A stretch of 64,000 nt of DNA from Diaporthe sp. PMI_573 (GCA_021399435.1 JAJTUP010000059.1:186001-250000), one strand, 5' to 3'; positions 44,112 to 57,500 are shown, counted from the first letter of the stretch. Notes: generated from the sequence alone by a model not told the origin. Program-made: numbers and translations.

Positions 44112-47100
44112 GTGTCATGTGAACTCGGCACAAGGTCCAAACAGCTTCCCGTTGTATCTTGGGACCTCAGAGGGTCAATTTTCACCTATGTAGTAATTGA
44201 GATGATCAGCTCACACCCAATTATTGTGCACTAGCAGACTTATCGTGTTTCTTGCGTTGTTGTGACCAAGGAGATATGAAGCAATGATGAGAAATTTTGT
44301 ACCCTGCTTGAGTAGACGCGTATAGCTTCTAACTGTGCATCGATTACTCCTTTGGGGGCTTTCATAACGTCAGTGAAAGTAGAGTTTCCGATAGACTAGC
44401 TCGACGCACATGGATCTGGGGGCGATGCTCGTGTGACTCCAATATCAACGGCGTAGTATTCACCTTTACGTTCTGTCAAGCAACTCATACTCGTCTTACT
44501 CAGAGTCTGAGACTTTCTTCAACAAAGTCCAAATCATTTGAGAAGACATTCAAATCAATGGACAGTTTCTTGTGTGTGTCGCATGCTGTCTCCTTAGGGT
44601 GGCACAACACACCATTCAACCACTGCGGTGTATACGTTCTTGGTGTCAAGTATTGGCGGGAGGCCTCTCACTGCGACGGAAAGATGGGTTTACTCAGAAC
44701 CAAGATCTCCTGGCCTGGTTGAATCTGGTCCATATCGTGTCAGCTCACACGAGAACAATTCCATGTGTCGTTTCTCTCGGCATGAGAAAAGCCATGCCAA
44801 ACCTGTTCCAGTGACTTGTTTGCAGAAAGTCTGGCCGCATTTGAGCAGCTGAGACAACAGTCTCTGTCTCATTCTGACCAATGTTAATGCCGAACATTGC
44901 ATTTTGACCCATCTCCTGTGGACACATGCAAGTGTACAATTGTTTCGCTTGAGGCCTCAGGGTTTGAAGATGCCCCTAGAAATTTCACTTGCAACAATGA
45001 ACCACGTGCTCCGGACTCTGTAGTCTTTACAATCAACGATACATACGCGTGTGTGCACGCATGGGTCAGTGAACAAGCCGACACGGTCGCAGCAGAACGG
45101 TAGGACCGGATCAAACGAGCAGGTCAAGCAGACGCAAATCTTTCGCCCCGGCTTATTCTCTGTGATGAACTGAGCCGAGGAGCGCCCCGTCGGCCATCCC
45201 AGGGGCAGTCTTTGTCCAACCCGTTCGAGGAGCGCGGCGCGCTTGCTCTGGGCCTGGTTCAATTTGATGCAATCGACCACGTGGGCACACACCTTGCTGC
45301 TAGAGGTTATCACGTGGCCGATTCTTTTTTGGGCACGTCAAGCATTGTTCATGACTCCTTACTTTAATAAGACCGGGAAGCAAATCTGATCACCCGGGGA
45401 TGAGTGACAGGGTCATAGACCTCGTCGTGGCGGCAAGGGGCGGGATGATGGACCCGCATGGGACGGTCATACTTTTGTCCCAGCAGCTGGGCGAAAGCAT
45501 GCGAGCCTGATTCCGGGCTGGGAATATTCCAGAAGGATGGATCTAGAACCTGTAGTGTAGGCCTCGTTGTTGACGCGTAGCCTGGGCAATTGCAACCGGG
45601 CATCCAGTGTTCGTCGTTCTCGGAACGACGTGCTCCACGCCGAGGTCGGCTTCTTTTCTCTTGTTCGGCGGGCTGACGACTCGCCGTCCGGCCCGCGTGA
45701 GCGCGCGTGCCCCCCCCCCCTGCGATGGGAGGTATCGTGAAGCTGGCGTACCGACCAGAAGGTGTGCCGCGTTGCAAGGGCAGACTAAACGGTGGGTGTT
45801 ACACCTTGCCAAAGGCTTGTAGACGCCAATGTCGACATCACGCCACTTTTCCCACGGAGGTATTGCGGAAGGTCCTAACAAAGCTTCTATGGAGTTGAGT
45901 AGTTTCATGAAATAGGCGACAAGCAATCAGGGTGTGATGTGGCAGAGCCTGGGCGTCTAGGCGGAAGCCCTTGTCCTTCCGCGCTTGGCGATAACTCCTT
46001 GGAGCGTGGAGTTTGTGACACACGCACCCGCTTGGCCCCCTGGACCAAGATCCGGAGCACAAAAGACTGTGGATTACGATACGCGAGCACTCAAAGCTCC
46101 CAGTGCTATTGCTTGTGCTCGACAAGGCGCGGCGAAGCGGAAACTGTATCTCCGGGCTGCTAACCCGGAGGCATCGAGATTATCTTGCGAGTGCGAGAGC
46201 AGAACATGGCAAGACACGTGAGGAAAAACGGTGTTGGCATGACCCCTAGACGACGACGGCCGCGCTGAATAGTAATCACAACTAATAATAACCGTCGGCA
46301 GCAAGATAGCACACGAGCACGTGGTCGATCCAACAGCATTCCCATGAGGAAGAAAAATTGGCCAAGAAAACACCAGTGGAGTCCCAAGGCCACAAAAGTC
46401 AAAAATCGCACGCGTCAATCAGAATGAGAAGATTGGCGAGGCAGAGGGGTGGGCGCCCATGACCAACTTCTGCGGGTCTGTCTTGCGCGTACTGTTATAT
46501 GCTTGGCATCATATACAGCCAACTGATACTTGAGCCAACAGTGGGAAGGGGGAAAAAAGGGGAGTTGATGATTGTCTCGGACTAGTACCGCCTTGGCTTT
46601 GTATGAGAGCCTTGCATGAACCCCCCAAGCAAACCCTCTGGGGCAGGCTGGAGAGCCCCAAGCCTCCACACGAAGATTTCCCACCTCTGCCCCACCATGG
46701 ACAACTAGTATGCCCAATGATACTTAGACCAAAGTCAATATGGAATGCCGAGGTGAGTCGAGTAAGAACACATGTGGCTCAGGTGCCAAGTGGCAGGGCA
46801 GATTGGCAGAGGGGAACGATCAAGCAGGCTGCAGGCGACATTGAGGCCTGTACAGATGGTGCGTGATAATAAGCGAGCAGTCGGGAAGGACTGAGTATCA
46901 TTTCTTGTTGTGCGGTCCTGGGCTCCAGCCGTTTGACAAGGTGGTATCGCAGCCGCAGTCTGTGCTCGAACTGGGTGAGGCGCCCCGGAGGTGAGTGCTA
47001 CGCGGGACCAGGTGGTTGGTAGCGACAGGTCTCGTCGGCACGTGGCGCGGGCTGAAACAGCTTCAGTGTGCTGACTGCCCAGGCCGGGTTTGATTGCGGC

Positions 47101-48166
47101 GGCGCCCCATACCGTGCAGATTGATTGATTGCAATCCAGACACCCTGCGCAGGGCGAGGGCGAGGGCGAAGGAAGGGGTCATGGCAAGCGAGTCAAGACC
47201 GCACAAACCTCTGTCGCTTTCGCATCGAGCGCCAGCCAAGGTGAGGTGGTGGACTTGCTGCTTCTTGTTAGATTGATCGCTGTTGTCAGCCTGCTTGGCC
47301 AAGAGGAACGACGCCTAATGCCGCGAGGGATTGTGAGGGAGCTCGTCGCGGCAGAGGTCGTTTGTCAGGTGGCCAAGAGTTGGCAAAGCCTTAGAAGGCA
47401 GCCCCCTCAGGATTAAACGGCGGCTCAGTCAATTCTTGCCGGGTTTTAGGGAACCGCCAGACAGTCTGGGGGGAAGAGGGAGAGCTTGGCAGGGGAGCTT
47501 ACAGGCCGCCCCAATGGTCATGCTGGTAGATCCGACGTGTGGTCCAACTAGAAACCCGCCCCCCTGCCTGCCCTGCCCGCCCTGGGTTCCCTGGCTCCCT
47601 GGTGTGCACCCGCCCGTCCTAGTGCTAGTGCTGCCGTCCCAATCAACTCCTAGCCTGGACTTTCAAGCCAAAGGGCGGCCGACAAAACACCACAGAACAC
47701 CAGGCGGGCGAAACACGCGATGATCATGAGATTGGCGCTCACGTTGGAGATAGCAGCTTATTTGTTGACTCGGCTTGGCTGGCGCTGCTTCCATGTAAAG
47801 AACCCGCCGCACTCATCTATCTAGTTCTCCCAAAGGTCGTCTGAAGTCTGAAACTGTTTGCTTTGGCGGTGGGTTCTATATCCATCCCGAACCTAAAGCA
47901 GTGGACCGCCCAGGCCTCGATCTCCGCGAGCTCACTCACCCACTGGTGCGTGCACCACCCAGGAACCACCATTCCAGCCTGGCGGGTGCAAGTGTGCATC
48001 GCAAGTGGGCGGCGCAAGCAGGCCCAGCAGGCCCAGATCTCGTCCAATGCCTCGCTGACTAGGGAATAATCTGTTGGTGGCGCTGGGGCTTGGCGACATG
48101 GTGATTGTTTCCATATTGGTGCAATTACTGTTACCTCGCCTGTCATCCGCCGCTCTCGACTATCTT

Positions 48167-48218
48167 CCCCATCCCCATCCCCATCCCCAGCCCCAGCCCC
48201 AGCCCCAGCCCCAGCCCC
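48167..48218. repeat. CCCCAT/CCCCAG hexanucleotide microsatellite
   Basis: About three CCCCAT units run into about six CCCCAG units without interruption. It is G-rich on the minus strand and could form G-quadruplexes. Confidence 0.85.
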
Positions 48219-48605
48219 TGGTCATGCCGTGCTGGCAGGCGTGGAGTGCATCTGCATGGCAGTTCCGATCTCGTCCGTAGCGCGGCCGACTTGGATGGGG
48301 CCTTCACGACCTCGTGCCAACCGATAATCAGCACGACGTCAGCGCCAGCACTTGGCGACAACTTGTCATGTAGACTAGGAGATCCATAAACAAAATGTTT
48401 ACCTGCTGGATGCGAAATGTGGTCCGATTCCAAGCCGGATGGGGTATCGAGTAACGGTCTCTTGTGTGGGTTCCGGGGGCTGCCAAGCACCCAGCCTGTG
48501 TCGTCCCCCTCAGGGCCTCCCTCCAGATTCTCCCCCTCGGAACCGCCAGACCACATACACTCCCCGGTGAGACCACTTGCCGCACCCCTTCCATCTCTCG
48601 GCGTC

Positions 48606-48612
48606 TATAAAG
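48606..48612 (+). promoter_or_regulatory. Candidate TATA box of carbonic anhydrase
   Basis: TATAAAG lies 253 bp upstream of the ATG at 48859, followed by a pyrimidine-rich leader. Confidence 0.3.
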
Positions 48613-48785
48613 AATAATAAGATTCCCCGATCCTGAATGCCAATATGCGTCTATCTCGCTCCTCCATCTCACCCACCCGACCAGCCTGAGCCGGGCACAG
48701 GTAGCCAATCACTCTCTTCCGCTTACAAGAAGTGTCTCTCTTTAAGCTATTTTGTGCTTACCCCGTCAAAAAAACACCCTTGCTC

Positions 48786-48823
<38 letters not shown>

Positions 48824-48824
48824 G
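48786..48824. repeat. TTG x13 microsatellite
   Basis: Thirteen TTG units, 34 bp before the carbonic anhydrase start, probably in its 5' UTR. Confidence 0.9.
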
Positions 48825-48858
48825 CGCCGCACACTTCCTGCCGCGATATATATACCCA

Positions 48859-50072
48859 ATGGCCATGCTACGCACTGCGCTTGTTGCGGCCTTCGCCGCA
48901 ACTGAGGTCGCTGCTTCATGCGCCTATGGCACTCACCTGATGCCTCGTGCCGAGGAGGGAGAAGTCCCTATCAATACTTTTGGCTATAGTGGTGCTATTG
49001 TATGCTACACGTCACCCATCATCCCCTTGGCTCCTCAACAGGGTTTTTGAATATTCACTCATGCTACTTCACATTAGGGACCTGCAAGCTGGCACTTGTT
49101 GAACACTACTACCAACGGCGCCTGCGCAACCGGGACAAACCAGTCCCCCATCGACATGACCGATGGTACCTTCACCGAGGTGCCCGGCTCTCAGCTCGCC
49201 GTCAACATCCCGGACTTCGCTGCCGGTGCTACCTTCGAGAACCTGGGGACGACCGTTGAGATTGTCGGCGAGGGCGGCACCATGACCATGGCCAGCAGCA
49301 ACCAGACCTTCGAGTTCCAGCAGTTCCACTTCCACCTGCCAAGTGAGCATCTCGACAACGGTACCAGCATGGCTATGGAGATGCACATGGTCTTCTCCAG
49401 CGCCGACGCCCAGATTGCCGTCATGGGTGTCTACCTCGACATCAACAATGCCGCCGCCGCCCCCGTTGCCGCCGTTGCCGCACCTGGTGCTAAGAAGACT
49501 AAGCGTCAAGCCGGTAAGAACACCCAAGTCCGCAGCGGGAAGACGAGTGGCAAGAAGTGTGCCGGAGCGCGCGCGTCATCACCCTCCCAGACCCTTGAAG
49601 TGATCGATGTGGATGCTGAGCCTGCCACCAATCCAGCCGAAGTCGCATCAGAGATGATCGAGACCGTCCTTGGGGCCGTCGGTGACATCTCAAACCCCGG
49701 AACCGCCACCAAGACACCGGCTTTTGCCATGTCCGGCCTCGTTGCCATGCTCGCCGGCACCACCTTCCAGAGGTAAGTCTAGACTACTAATAATAAGGAT
49801 GAGACACACAAAGGCTAACATGAGTCTCCCCCAGCTACTCCGGATCTCTGACCACTCCCCCATGCTCCGAGGGCGTCAACTGGTTCGTCGCTACTGAGCC
49901 GCTGTCCGTGACCCTCGACTCCTACAAGGCCGCTCGAAGCGTCATTGGCCAGAACGCTCGCTTTTCTCAGAACGCTCCCGGTCAGGAGAACGTCCTGTCC
50001 TTGTCTGCGCAGGGTATGAGCTCCCTGGGCGGTGCCGGTGCTGCCGCTCCCGCCGCTCCCGCGAAACACTGA
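48859..50072 (+). CDS. Secreted alpha-carbonic anhydrase
   Basis: Exons 48859-48999, 49078-49772 and 49835-50072 give 357 aa. A signal peptide (MLRTALVAAFAATEVAAS) precedes the alpha-class fold. The fold shows NQSPIDM, the zinc ligands in FHFHLPSEH (His131, His133) and EMHMVF (His150), and the late signature YSGSLTTPPCSEGVNWFV. The enzyme hydrates CO2 outside the cell or in the wall. Between about residues 172 and 232 lies a low-complexity insert (Ala-rich, then KKTKRQ, KTSGKK and a Ser/Pro stretch) not present in the core fold. KR sites in it may be cut by a Kex2-like protease. The C-terminus is Ala/Pro-rich. Confidence 0.9.
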
Positions 50073-52019
50073 TGCGGTGGCGCGAAGTGTTGGACGATGA
50101 GGCGGGGGTCGGTCGGAAAGATGATGACACGATCGTGAGCTTTTGCATATCATTGGGAATAGATACAGCGACATGGGGTCGGGACTGGGAGACGATTGCA
50201 TCGCTGTTCCATGTAATTGATGTTATAACTACTTGATGTAGATTTCGATTCGGTTGGCTGGATGAAAATGCATATTACCAACTACTATTGCAAAGCTAAG
50301 CTTCCTCGGCATGAACTCCTCCTGCATTCGCTTCACTTTGTTTCGTCAGGACTTGTCTCGGAGTGCTGGCATTGACATGGAATTCTCTTTTGACGCGTGC
50401 TCTGACGAGGGATTCCGTTGGAACCTCCTTGAAACACACACCGAGCGCTCTGCACTCACCGCCCCAGAGAATGGTTAGTGGCCGGAGGCTTTAGCCTCTC
50501 TTGAAGTCGGTCCCGTATTGAATCCACCCAGAGAGAGGTTGTTCCCCATTACGGATATTCATGCTCCACAATTTGTGAATGTTGCGGAAAAGCACAGCCC
50601 TCGGAGCTCGGTGGTACACAGTAAAAACTAGCGACTCTGCTGTCTACGGCGAGGGACCAATGCTCAACCAACGCTGATTGCAGAGAAGCAACTATCTACT
50701 GATTTTGAGATTGGTGGCATCGCTTCTGAAGTATCGAGATTAGTAGATCTCATCCGAAGCGGGCCCTCGACACGTTATCCGACGACACACTGATTTCGTC
50801 CGGAGGCCCTCATTTATCCGAAAACGAGGGAATGGCAATCTCCCATCGGGCGATAGGCGGCGCATCAACGATCTCGCGCCTCCTGCCAAGAACGGGCGAC
50901 CCAGAAGTCGCCGAGTCAGTCCCGGACTCACCCAGGCCTTGCCGCCTCGCACGTGGGCATGAACACGCGTATAACACCCATATCTGAATTAAGATACTGA
51001 CCGACTCGGTCGCCGGGTTGTGTTGGGGGCGGAGGGTTTCGGGGGACCCGAGCAGAGCGGCCAGAGCCCAATCAGCTTGGCAGCCCATCCGAACCGTGGG
51101 AGGTTCCGAAACGGTGACGTGCAGTGGTGGCTAAAAAAAACAGTGTCAAGTGCCCCGGAAACAGAGTGAATGGTAGAGGCTGATTTGCGCCAGGGATTGA
51201 CAGGTGTTTAATATATCTAAATGAAGATTATCGCGGGAAACTTTATGCGCCACTGGTATGGCATGGGTCTCCATCTTTATTCTATTATCGCTCTAAGCCA
51301 ATGATAAGAGTGAACGTCGGTGTTCGTACCGGAATGACAGCAAGTATGGCTGGTTGCATGGAGTGTTTGGAATGATATTTGGAGATCCAATTAGATAGTC
51401 GCACCTCAACTCCTGTCCAGCTTGGATGATGATGAATGTGCAATCACGTCCGTCATTCTAGTCTACGAGCTCAACCAGGCCGTGTGTTCCTGAGACCAGA
51501 CACCTCAGAGCCTGACTGCATGTGCGATATGTGCTTCGCATCTATGACACTCGCAAGAATTTGTTGTGGTGTAATTACCTCAATGGACTTGGGGGTCGAT
51601 GTCGTAGGAATCTCATCTGATTCATGCCAGTCGAAAGCTGGGCCTCATAAGAAGCCATGATGCCATATTACTTCGCACTATACCAGGCAAACAAACAGCA
51701 TTATGGAAGAGATGTTGTTACATGCCGGTGTAGTATGTCTCCAAGGTGGGTTTTCAACGCCAGAGCCGGGACAATTGCCCGACGGAACCACCGCGGGCAG
51801 TTTAGGCAATTTATCGGCCAGTCCGCGTTTTGACACTTTCGCTAAGGACGACTTGCACTACTCCACAGTACTAGTTCTTGTGTACTACCGGTAATACCAT
51901 ATTGTCTTGTAGACCCATTCTCACAATATATGTTGGCCCCACCATTGAATTGATATGATCCTCTTCGTGTTTTTGAGACAGTGTTCCAGGGTATTAGGGT
52001 ACACTTGCTGAGTGGTCTC
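50073..52019. other. Intergenic, no gene recognised
   Basis: ORFs below 93 codons without signatures. Confidence 0.45.
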
Positions 52020-53511
52020 ACACGGAAACAATTTGTTGCTTATTACCTATATTTTATATTAGAGAATAAATAAATATAAACTAATTTTAAACTCATTTTA
52101 AAAACTTTATTTATAAAATATAGATATGGGTGGGGACACCAGTTTACTGAAAAAGAGAAAACACGAAAAAATTGGTAGCTTCTCTTTGATTGAGCGTGTC
52201 ATCCTTAGTGCAGGGGCCATGCTACTACATTGACGTTAGCAGGAGTCGAACTCGGGACTTTCGCGTTTCAACTCACATCTTCTCTCCCTTGTGCAGCGTA
52301 AACAGGACAACAACACCGTCACCTACATCACATCCCACAGCCGAAGGGCACGCCGCCCAGGAGCCAACTGGACACCACACGTTATGGCTGCTTCAGCTAC
52401 TGGAGACAGCCAATGTCGGCATCCCCAAACCTTGGATCTAGGAAGCGTACTGCACAACTGGGTCAGAGCGCACAATGGCCGTCTTTGGCAAACGCCGGAT
52501 GAAACGAGCTCTGTCATAGAGCAAACAGATTGCAAACAGACACAAATCAAGAATTGGTTTAATCACTAGCGGAGGAAAGCAAAGCTTGCATTAGAACGCG
52601 CCCTAGAGATACCTGAAGCGTTTATATCGGGATACAATTCTGACACAGCTAGAACTCTCCAGCATTTCTTTGCAACTATTGCAGATAATAAATACCTAAC
52701 TGGGGCAGGCAAAGTATCAATTGCCGAATCGACAGGGCTTAGTAATAAAGCGATTATTGATTTTTTTAACAAATATCGAAACAAGCCTTATTTTACTCGC
52801 GTAGCTGCTATTATTACAAATATAAAACTGCCAGATCTAAGTACAAGAGTAGATATTACTATGCAACCTACTAATATTTTCATTACATAGTATTTGCCCA
52901 TATTACCACTTTCTAGTTTAAGAGCCATAGCACTAATACAAGTTTTATAGTCTTTACAAACATTATTACCCTTATACGTTAAGCATATTATTAGTTTAAT
53001 TTCTACTACTACCCCTATAGAGATAATATTGTCTACTACTATGCAATCTTTAAATAAACAGAAATGTATTAAAATGACCTTACAAGATGGTAATCTAATA
53101 TTTGGGTAGCATTAAGAATGCCAGATTAATTTTATAACCGGGGTCGAGCCGTTATTATACAATTTTCCTGGTGTCTAAAATAATATATATCTCTATTAGA
53201 AATAGAAACTAATTAAATTTGTTACGCCTAATACTATTTCGCCAAGTTATCTCTAATAGTAGCTATAATACCAGTATAAAGTCAAGCCCTAGGTAATTCT
53301 AGATTAGGTCTTCGCACTTAATGAAATCCCGTTGCATGTAAATGGAACTGTCGACTTTATAGCTCTAAGGACAGTAGCAGAGCAGCTTTGCTCTCATAAA
53401 TCCTAGGCGCCGAGAGATTTCGGTTGTCTTTACTACAATATAAACTATTTATATTTTTAAGTTTCTCTACTAAGCTGAAATAATAATAAGTATTCTAAGA
53501 ATAAGGGATAA
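52020..53511. repeat. AT-rich, RIP-like degenerate block
   Basis: The sequence shifts abruptly to AT-rich with many TA steps and stop codons in all frames, as expected for repeats mutated by repeat-induced point mutation. An inverted pair CTATATTTTATA / TATAAAATATAG lies near 52049-52122. A homeodomain relic lies inside. Confidence 0.6.
52291..52890 (+). pseudogene. TALE-type homeodomain gene relic
   Basis: One frame runs from 52291 to 52890 with a single TAG at 52567-52569. It reads LGSVLHNWVRAHNGRLWQTP, then QTQIKNWFNH, stop, RRKAKLALERALEIPEAF, then TGAGKVSIAESTGLSNKAI. The first part with RRK after the stop matches the KN/TALE homeodomain, including the WF.N..RR recognition helix. The stop would be CAG (Gln) before a C-to-T change, the RIP direction. 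After 52890 the sequence decays. Confidence 0.6.
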
Positions 53512-53697
53512 TGTGGATTCGGCACATTCACTTGAGGTCACATGCTTAGTCATGTGACCACCCAGATAGCTACTTAAGGCCAAAGGGTGCAGCCATTTGG
53601 CTGCAATCTTTGTACAAGCAGACAACCACGAATGATACCCATCCTACACTACGAATGACCCCTTTCTATCGTATACGTATACGAAGGCCGACCAACA
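53512..53697 (+). mobile_element. Solo LTR with 5-bp target site duplication
   Basis: The 186-bp element begins TGTGGATTCGGC and ends GCCGACCAACA, so its ends are imperfect inverted copies starting TGT and ending ACA. It is flanked on both sides by GATAA (53507-53511 and 53698-53702), a perfect 5-bp target duplication. Short length and end sequence resemble Copia-type LTRs. No internal region is present, so it is a solo LTR left by recombination. Strand is nominal. Confidence 0.85.
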
Positions 53698-54536
53698 GAT
53701 AATATAGTTTATAGTGCTTCATCCTTCAATGCGGGGCTGCTGAGGATTTGGTAAAAGTACGACCCCGTGGCGCCAGAAAAGCAAAATGCACCGGCCGCCT
53801 TCTGACCACGTCTCATCCTGGGCGAGGAACTGATACCCAGCCACTTTTCACGTGCGCACGGCATACTAGTTATTGTCTGGTGGTAGCGGGCGCCCAGATT
53901 CGCTTAGACGAACCAACAGTTTTAGACCCAGCCAGCCCAGCCTCGGGTTCTGCCTGCGTCGCTTGCGCCAAAAAGACAGGCCGCCAGCGAGGTCGACTTA
54001 AGGCAGCAACGGCTGCATTACATCGGCCACCTGGAGCGGCGCAGTAGGCCCGTGGACTCGTGACACATTGGCCTAGCTGCCTGCACGAGTGTGAATGGAT
54101 GCCTCAATGCCTGGAAGCGTACGAATCGTCCCGGATGAGGCTCTTCGTCGGTGCCGGGCCGCCGGTACTAATAGGCTGCCGTTCCCGTTGCCCCTGATTG
54201 AAGACGAGGCGGAAGATGCACTTTTGCCCCAGATCTCTGCATTTCTATTTCGATCGTCTGACTTCTTGCGTCACCCAACTGTCATTTCCAAATGGCGGTT
54301 GCTAGAGAATCTGTGCATCAGAGTCCAGGACAAGGCCAATATGCATTGAGCACATGCGTCGAGGTAGTCTGCGAGAATCACAAGAACACGAGAGCTGTCC
54401 TCAAGCTATCCGGCAACTTTTCCATCGAGTACAGCCAGGATGCGGGACTCACGCAGAGGCAAGTGGCCAAAAGAGGCATCTCTTCCGCCCTGAACCATGT
54501 CCACTCTGGCGCGGTAGTTGGGCGTAAAAAGCTCTA
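53698..54536. other. Region upstream of the AAA ATPase
   Basis: Two plus-strand ORFs (54095-54349 and 54292-54543) could hold a first exon of the AAA gene, since the long frame has no good ATG at its front. I could not find a splice that I trust. Confidence 0.4.
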
Positions 54537-57500
54537 TTGTTGACACCCAAACTTAGGGACGCCCTGAAGGCTTGTGAGGCAGCGGGCTGCACTTTGCAGA
54601 CAACCGATGCGCAAAACGGCTCGGCGCCTCAAACCAATGCCACGGCTTTACAAAATGCGCTTATCAAGAGCGCCATATGGAAACTCGGTTCAGAGCTCGA
54701 GCAGAATAAGACGCAACATCCCTCCCATTGCTCTTCGACATCTGATGCAAGTCAAACCGCAAGTGACGACACTGTTTCCACTTCGGATTCAAAAGACGGC
54801 TCCAGCGATGCCAGTTCGGTGGCGAGTTCGAACAGTGCAGACGACCCGGTTGAAAAGTCCAAAGATGACGTGTCAGAAACACGAAACAGTGCTGAGGGAG
54901 GGTGCCAAGCTACCACCCCGAAGCCAAGCCTTCCGATCACATCTGAGGAGGAGAAAGGTGAAGACGGCACAGAAACCCCTGCAAGAGACTCTCCACCAGC
55001 CGTGGCCCCAGGCACCGGCGACGCCAAACCGGTCGAGGTCGCGACCGAAAAAGCTCCCAAGGTTGCTAAGCCATCCGCAGAGCCCGGACTAGACTTTAGC
55101 CGAGTATCTGAATCAGCATCGCATCCCGGGGCAAAGGATGAGGCTTCAACGAGTGGCGTAGCCAAGAAGCTAAGCAAAGATGCAAAGGCTGAGCGGGCCG
55201 CAGCACTCAAGAAGAGAAGAGAAGAAAAGAAGAAGGAGCATGAAGAGCAGGTTGAGGACCTGATCGAGGAGATTGCTCATCAACGCGAAGTCCTCCGGTC
55301 GCGTCGAGACCAGAAGACGCAGAAGCAGAAGCTACAGGCACTTCAGAAACGACTGGAGCGTCTGTGCCAGAAGGAACTCGACGACGACGACGAGTACGTG
55401 ACAAGTGATGACGAGGACGCAGATGACTATGCGTCGCCAGAGAAGGAATCACCACCTGCAAAAACAGACGACAAAGATGCAGAAGGCGACGATGGCGATC
55501 CGGCAAAAGACGAACCCGATTCATCAGCGGCTAAAGAGGACAAGACAAGCGAGGCCGAGGACACCAACGCCTGGCCTACTGTCAGCTCCAAGGCGAAGCA
55601 GGAATGGGAGGAGAGGAAAAAGTCGAGAGATGAAGAGAACGTTCATCTGGACGGGATCATGGACTTCATCGGCCTCGAGTCCGTCAAGTCAAAGATGCTC
55701 GAGATCAAGACTCTAGTCGACACTGCCCGTCGCCAGGATGTCAATCTCACCAGGGAGAGATTCAACACCGCCTTGGTGGGAAACTCTGGGACCGGAAAGA
55801 CAACTCTGGCTAAGCTTTACGCCAAGTTCCTCTCCTCACTCGACCTCGCCGACGACATGGTCGTGACCAGTTCCGGTTCGAAACTCGTGTATGAGGGGAT
55901 TAACGAACTCAAGAACGTTATCAGCATGGTCGATGAAAGGGGCGTTATCCTTATAGATGATGTCCATATCATCCGTCCTGATATCAGTAGTACAGGTCGC
56001 AAAGTGCTCGATTATCTCGTGACTGAGATGGACAGGCTACAAGGCAACGTTATATTCATCTTTACTGGATCTGGAAAGGACATGGAAACGTTTTTGACCC
56101 ACAATCGGAGCCTGCAGAGCCGAGTGCCGTTTACAATTAGTTTCGAGGACTATCAGGATGCTGAACTACTTCAGATCCTCGAGAAGCAGCTTCACGACAA
56201 GTTTAATGGCAAATTGAAGGTGGAAAAGGGCGTCAATGGTGTTTATATGCGCATTGTGGCGCGACGCATCGGCAGATGTCGGGGGCCATCCAACTTTGGA
56301 AATGCACGGGAAGTCGAAAACACACTAATGCGGATATTGTTCAGACAGGCTGTCCGACTGGAAGAGGCCCGCAAAGCGGACAAGGATGTTGACGACCTTT
56401 TCCTCGCCATGGAGGACATTGTTGGCCCACCCCCATCGACTGCCCTGGAAAACAGCAAGGCCTGGAAAAGCCTTCAGGGCATGGTCGGGCTCAAGTCCGT
56501 GAAGGAATCCCTGAAGGCAATAGTGCATCAGCTCCAAATTAGCTACGACCGTGAGCTCGCTGAGAAGCCCGTTGTCGACTGCCCACTGAACAGGATCTTC
56601 CTCGGAAACCCTGGAACTGGCAAGACCACCGTTGCCAAGTACTACGGACAAATCATGGTTGACATTGGGCTGCTTACTGACGGGGAGGTTGTCGTGAAAA
56701 GCCCGGCCGACTTTATCGGAGAGTACCTCGGCGAGTCTGAGAATATCACTAAGAGAATTCTCGCATCGACGAGAGGCAAAGTTCTCATTATCGATGAGGC
56801 CTATGGACTCAATGACAGCAGCGATGAGGCGAACGAGCACGGATGTGGAAATATCTACAAGACCGCCATCATTGACACTCTGGTTGCGAACATCCAGGGC
56901 GCGCCCAACGAGTGCATCCTGTTGCTTGGTTATAGGGACAGAATGGAGCGAATGTTCCAAGCCTCAAACCCTGGTCTGGCTCGCAGGTTCCCAATGTCAT
57001 CCGCGTTCGAATTTGACGACTTCACAGACGAGGAACTGCGCGAGATTCTTGACCTGAAGCTTAAAGAGCAAACCTACACAGCACCTGATGACGCCAAGAA
57101 TGTCGCGATGGAGGTTCTCGCCAGGGCAAGGAATCACCGTCACTTCGGCAATGCCGGGGAGGTCGACGTTCTCCTCAGCAGGGCTAAAGAGTTGCAACAA
57201 GCGCGGCTCGCGGCATGCACCGAAGAGTATGACCCGTTCTTGCTGGAGTCTCAGGACTTCGATGCCGACTTCGAGAGACCCAGCCACGCGGAAGTTCGCA
57301 TCCGAGACCTGTTCAAGGACTTTGTGGGTGCCGACGACCTTGTTGAGAAGCTAGTAGGCTACTCACGGATGGTACAAAATGCTAAGGCTCTGGAAATGTC
57401 AGTATCGTTCTTCTCCTTCTCCGGATCCCCGTCTTCTATGTTTTGGAATGTTTCAGAACACATCACTTGAGGACCCATGGCAGGACTAACGTAATATGCA

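Larger units (their letters stand above)
44112..48858. other. 4.7-kb gene-poor stretch
   Basis: I found no gene with domain or splice support. ORFs are short and contradictory between strands. A 12-C run lies near 45711-45722, and simple repeats near the right end are listed separately. Confidence 0.45.

Noticed and set aside
52215..52300. tRNA-like minus-strand segment with AGTTCGACTCC
   Set aside because: The box-B match is good, but the T-stem and acceptor stem fail to pair; at best a mutated tRNA-derived fragment or SINE head.
54095..54543. First exon(s) of the AAA ATPase
   Set aside because: Plausible by position, but no splice joins these frames to the long frame with a convincing donor and acceptor, so the start was left open.
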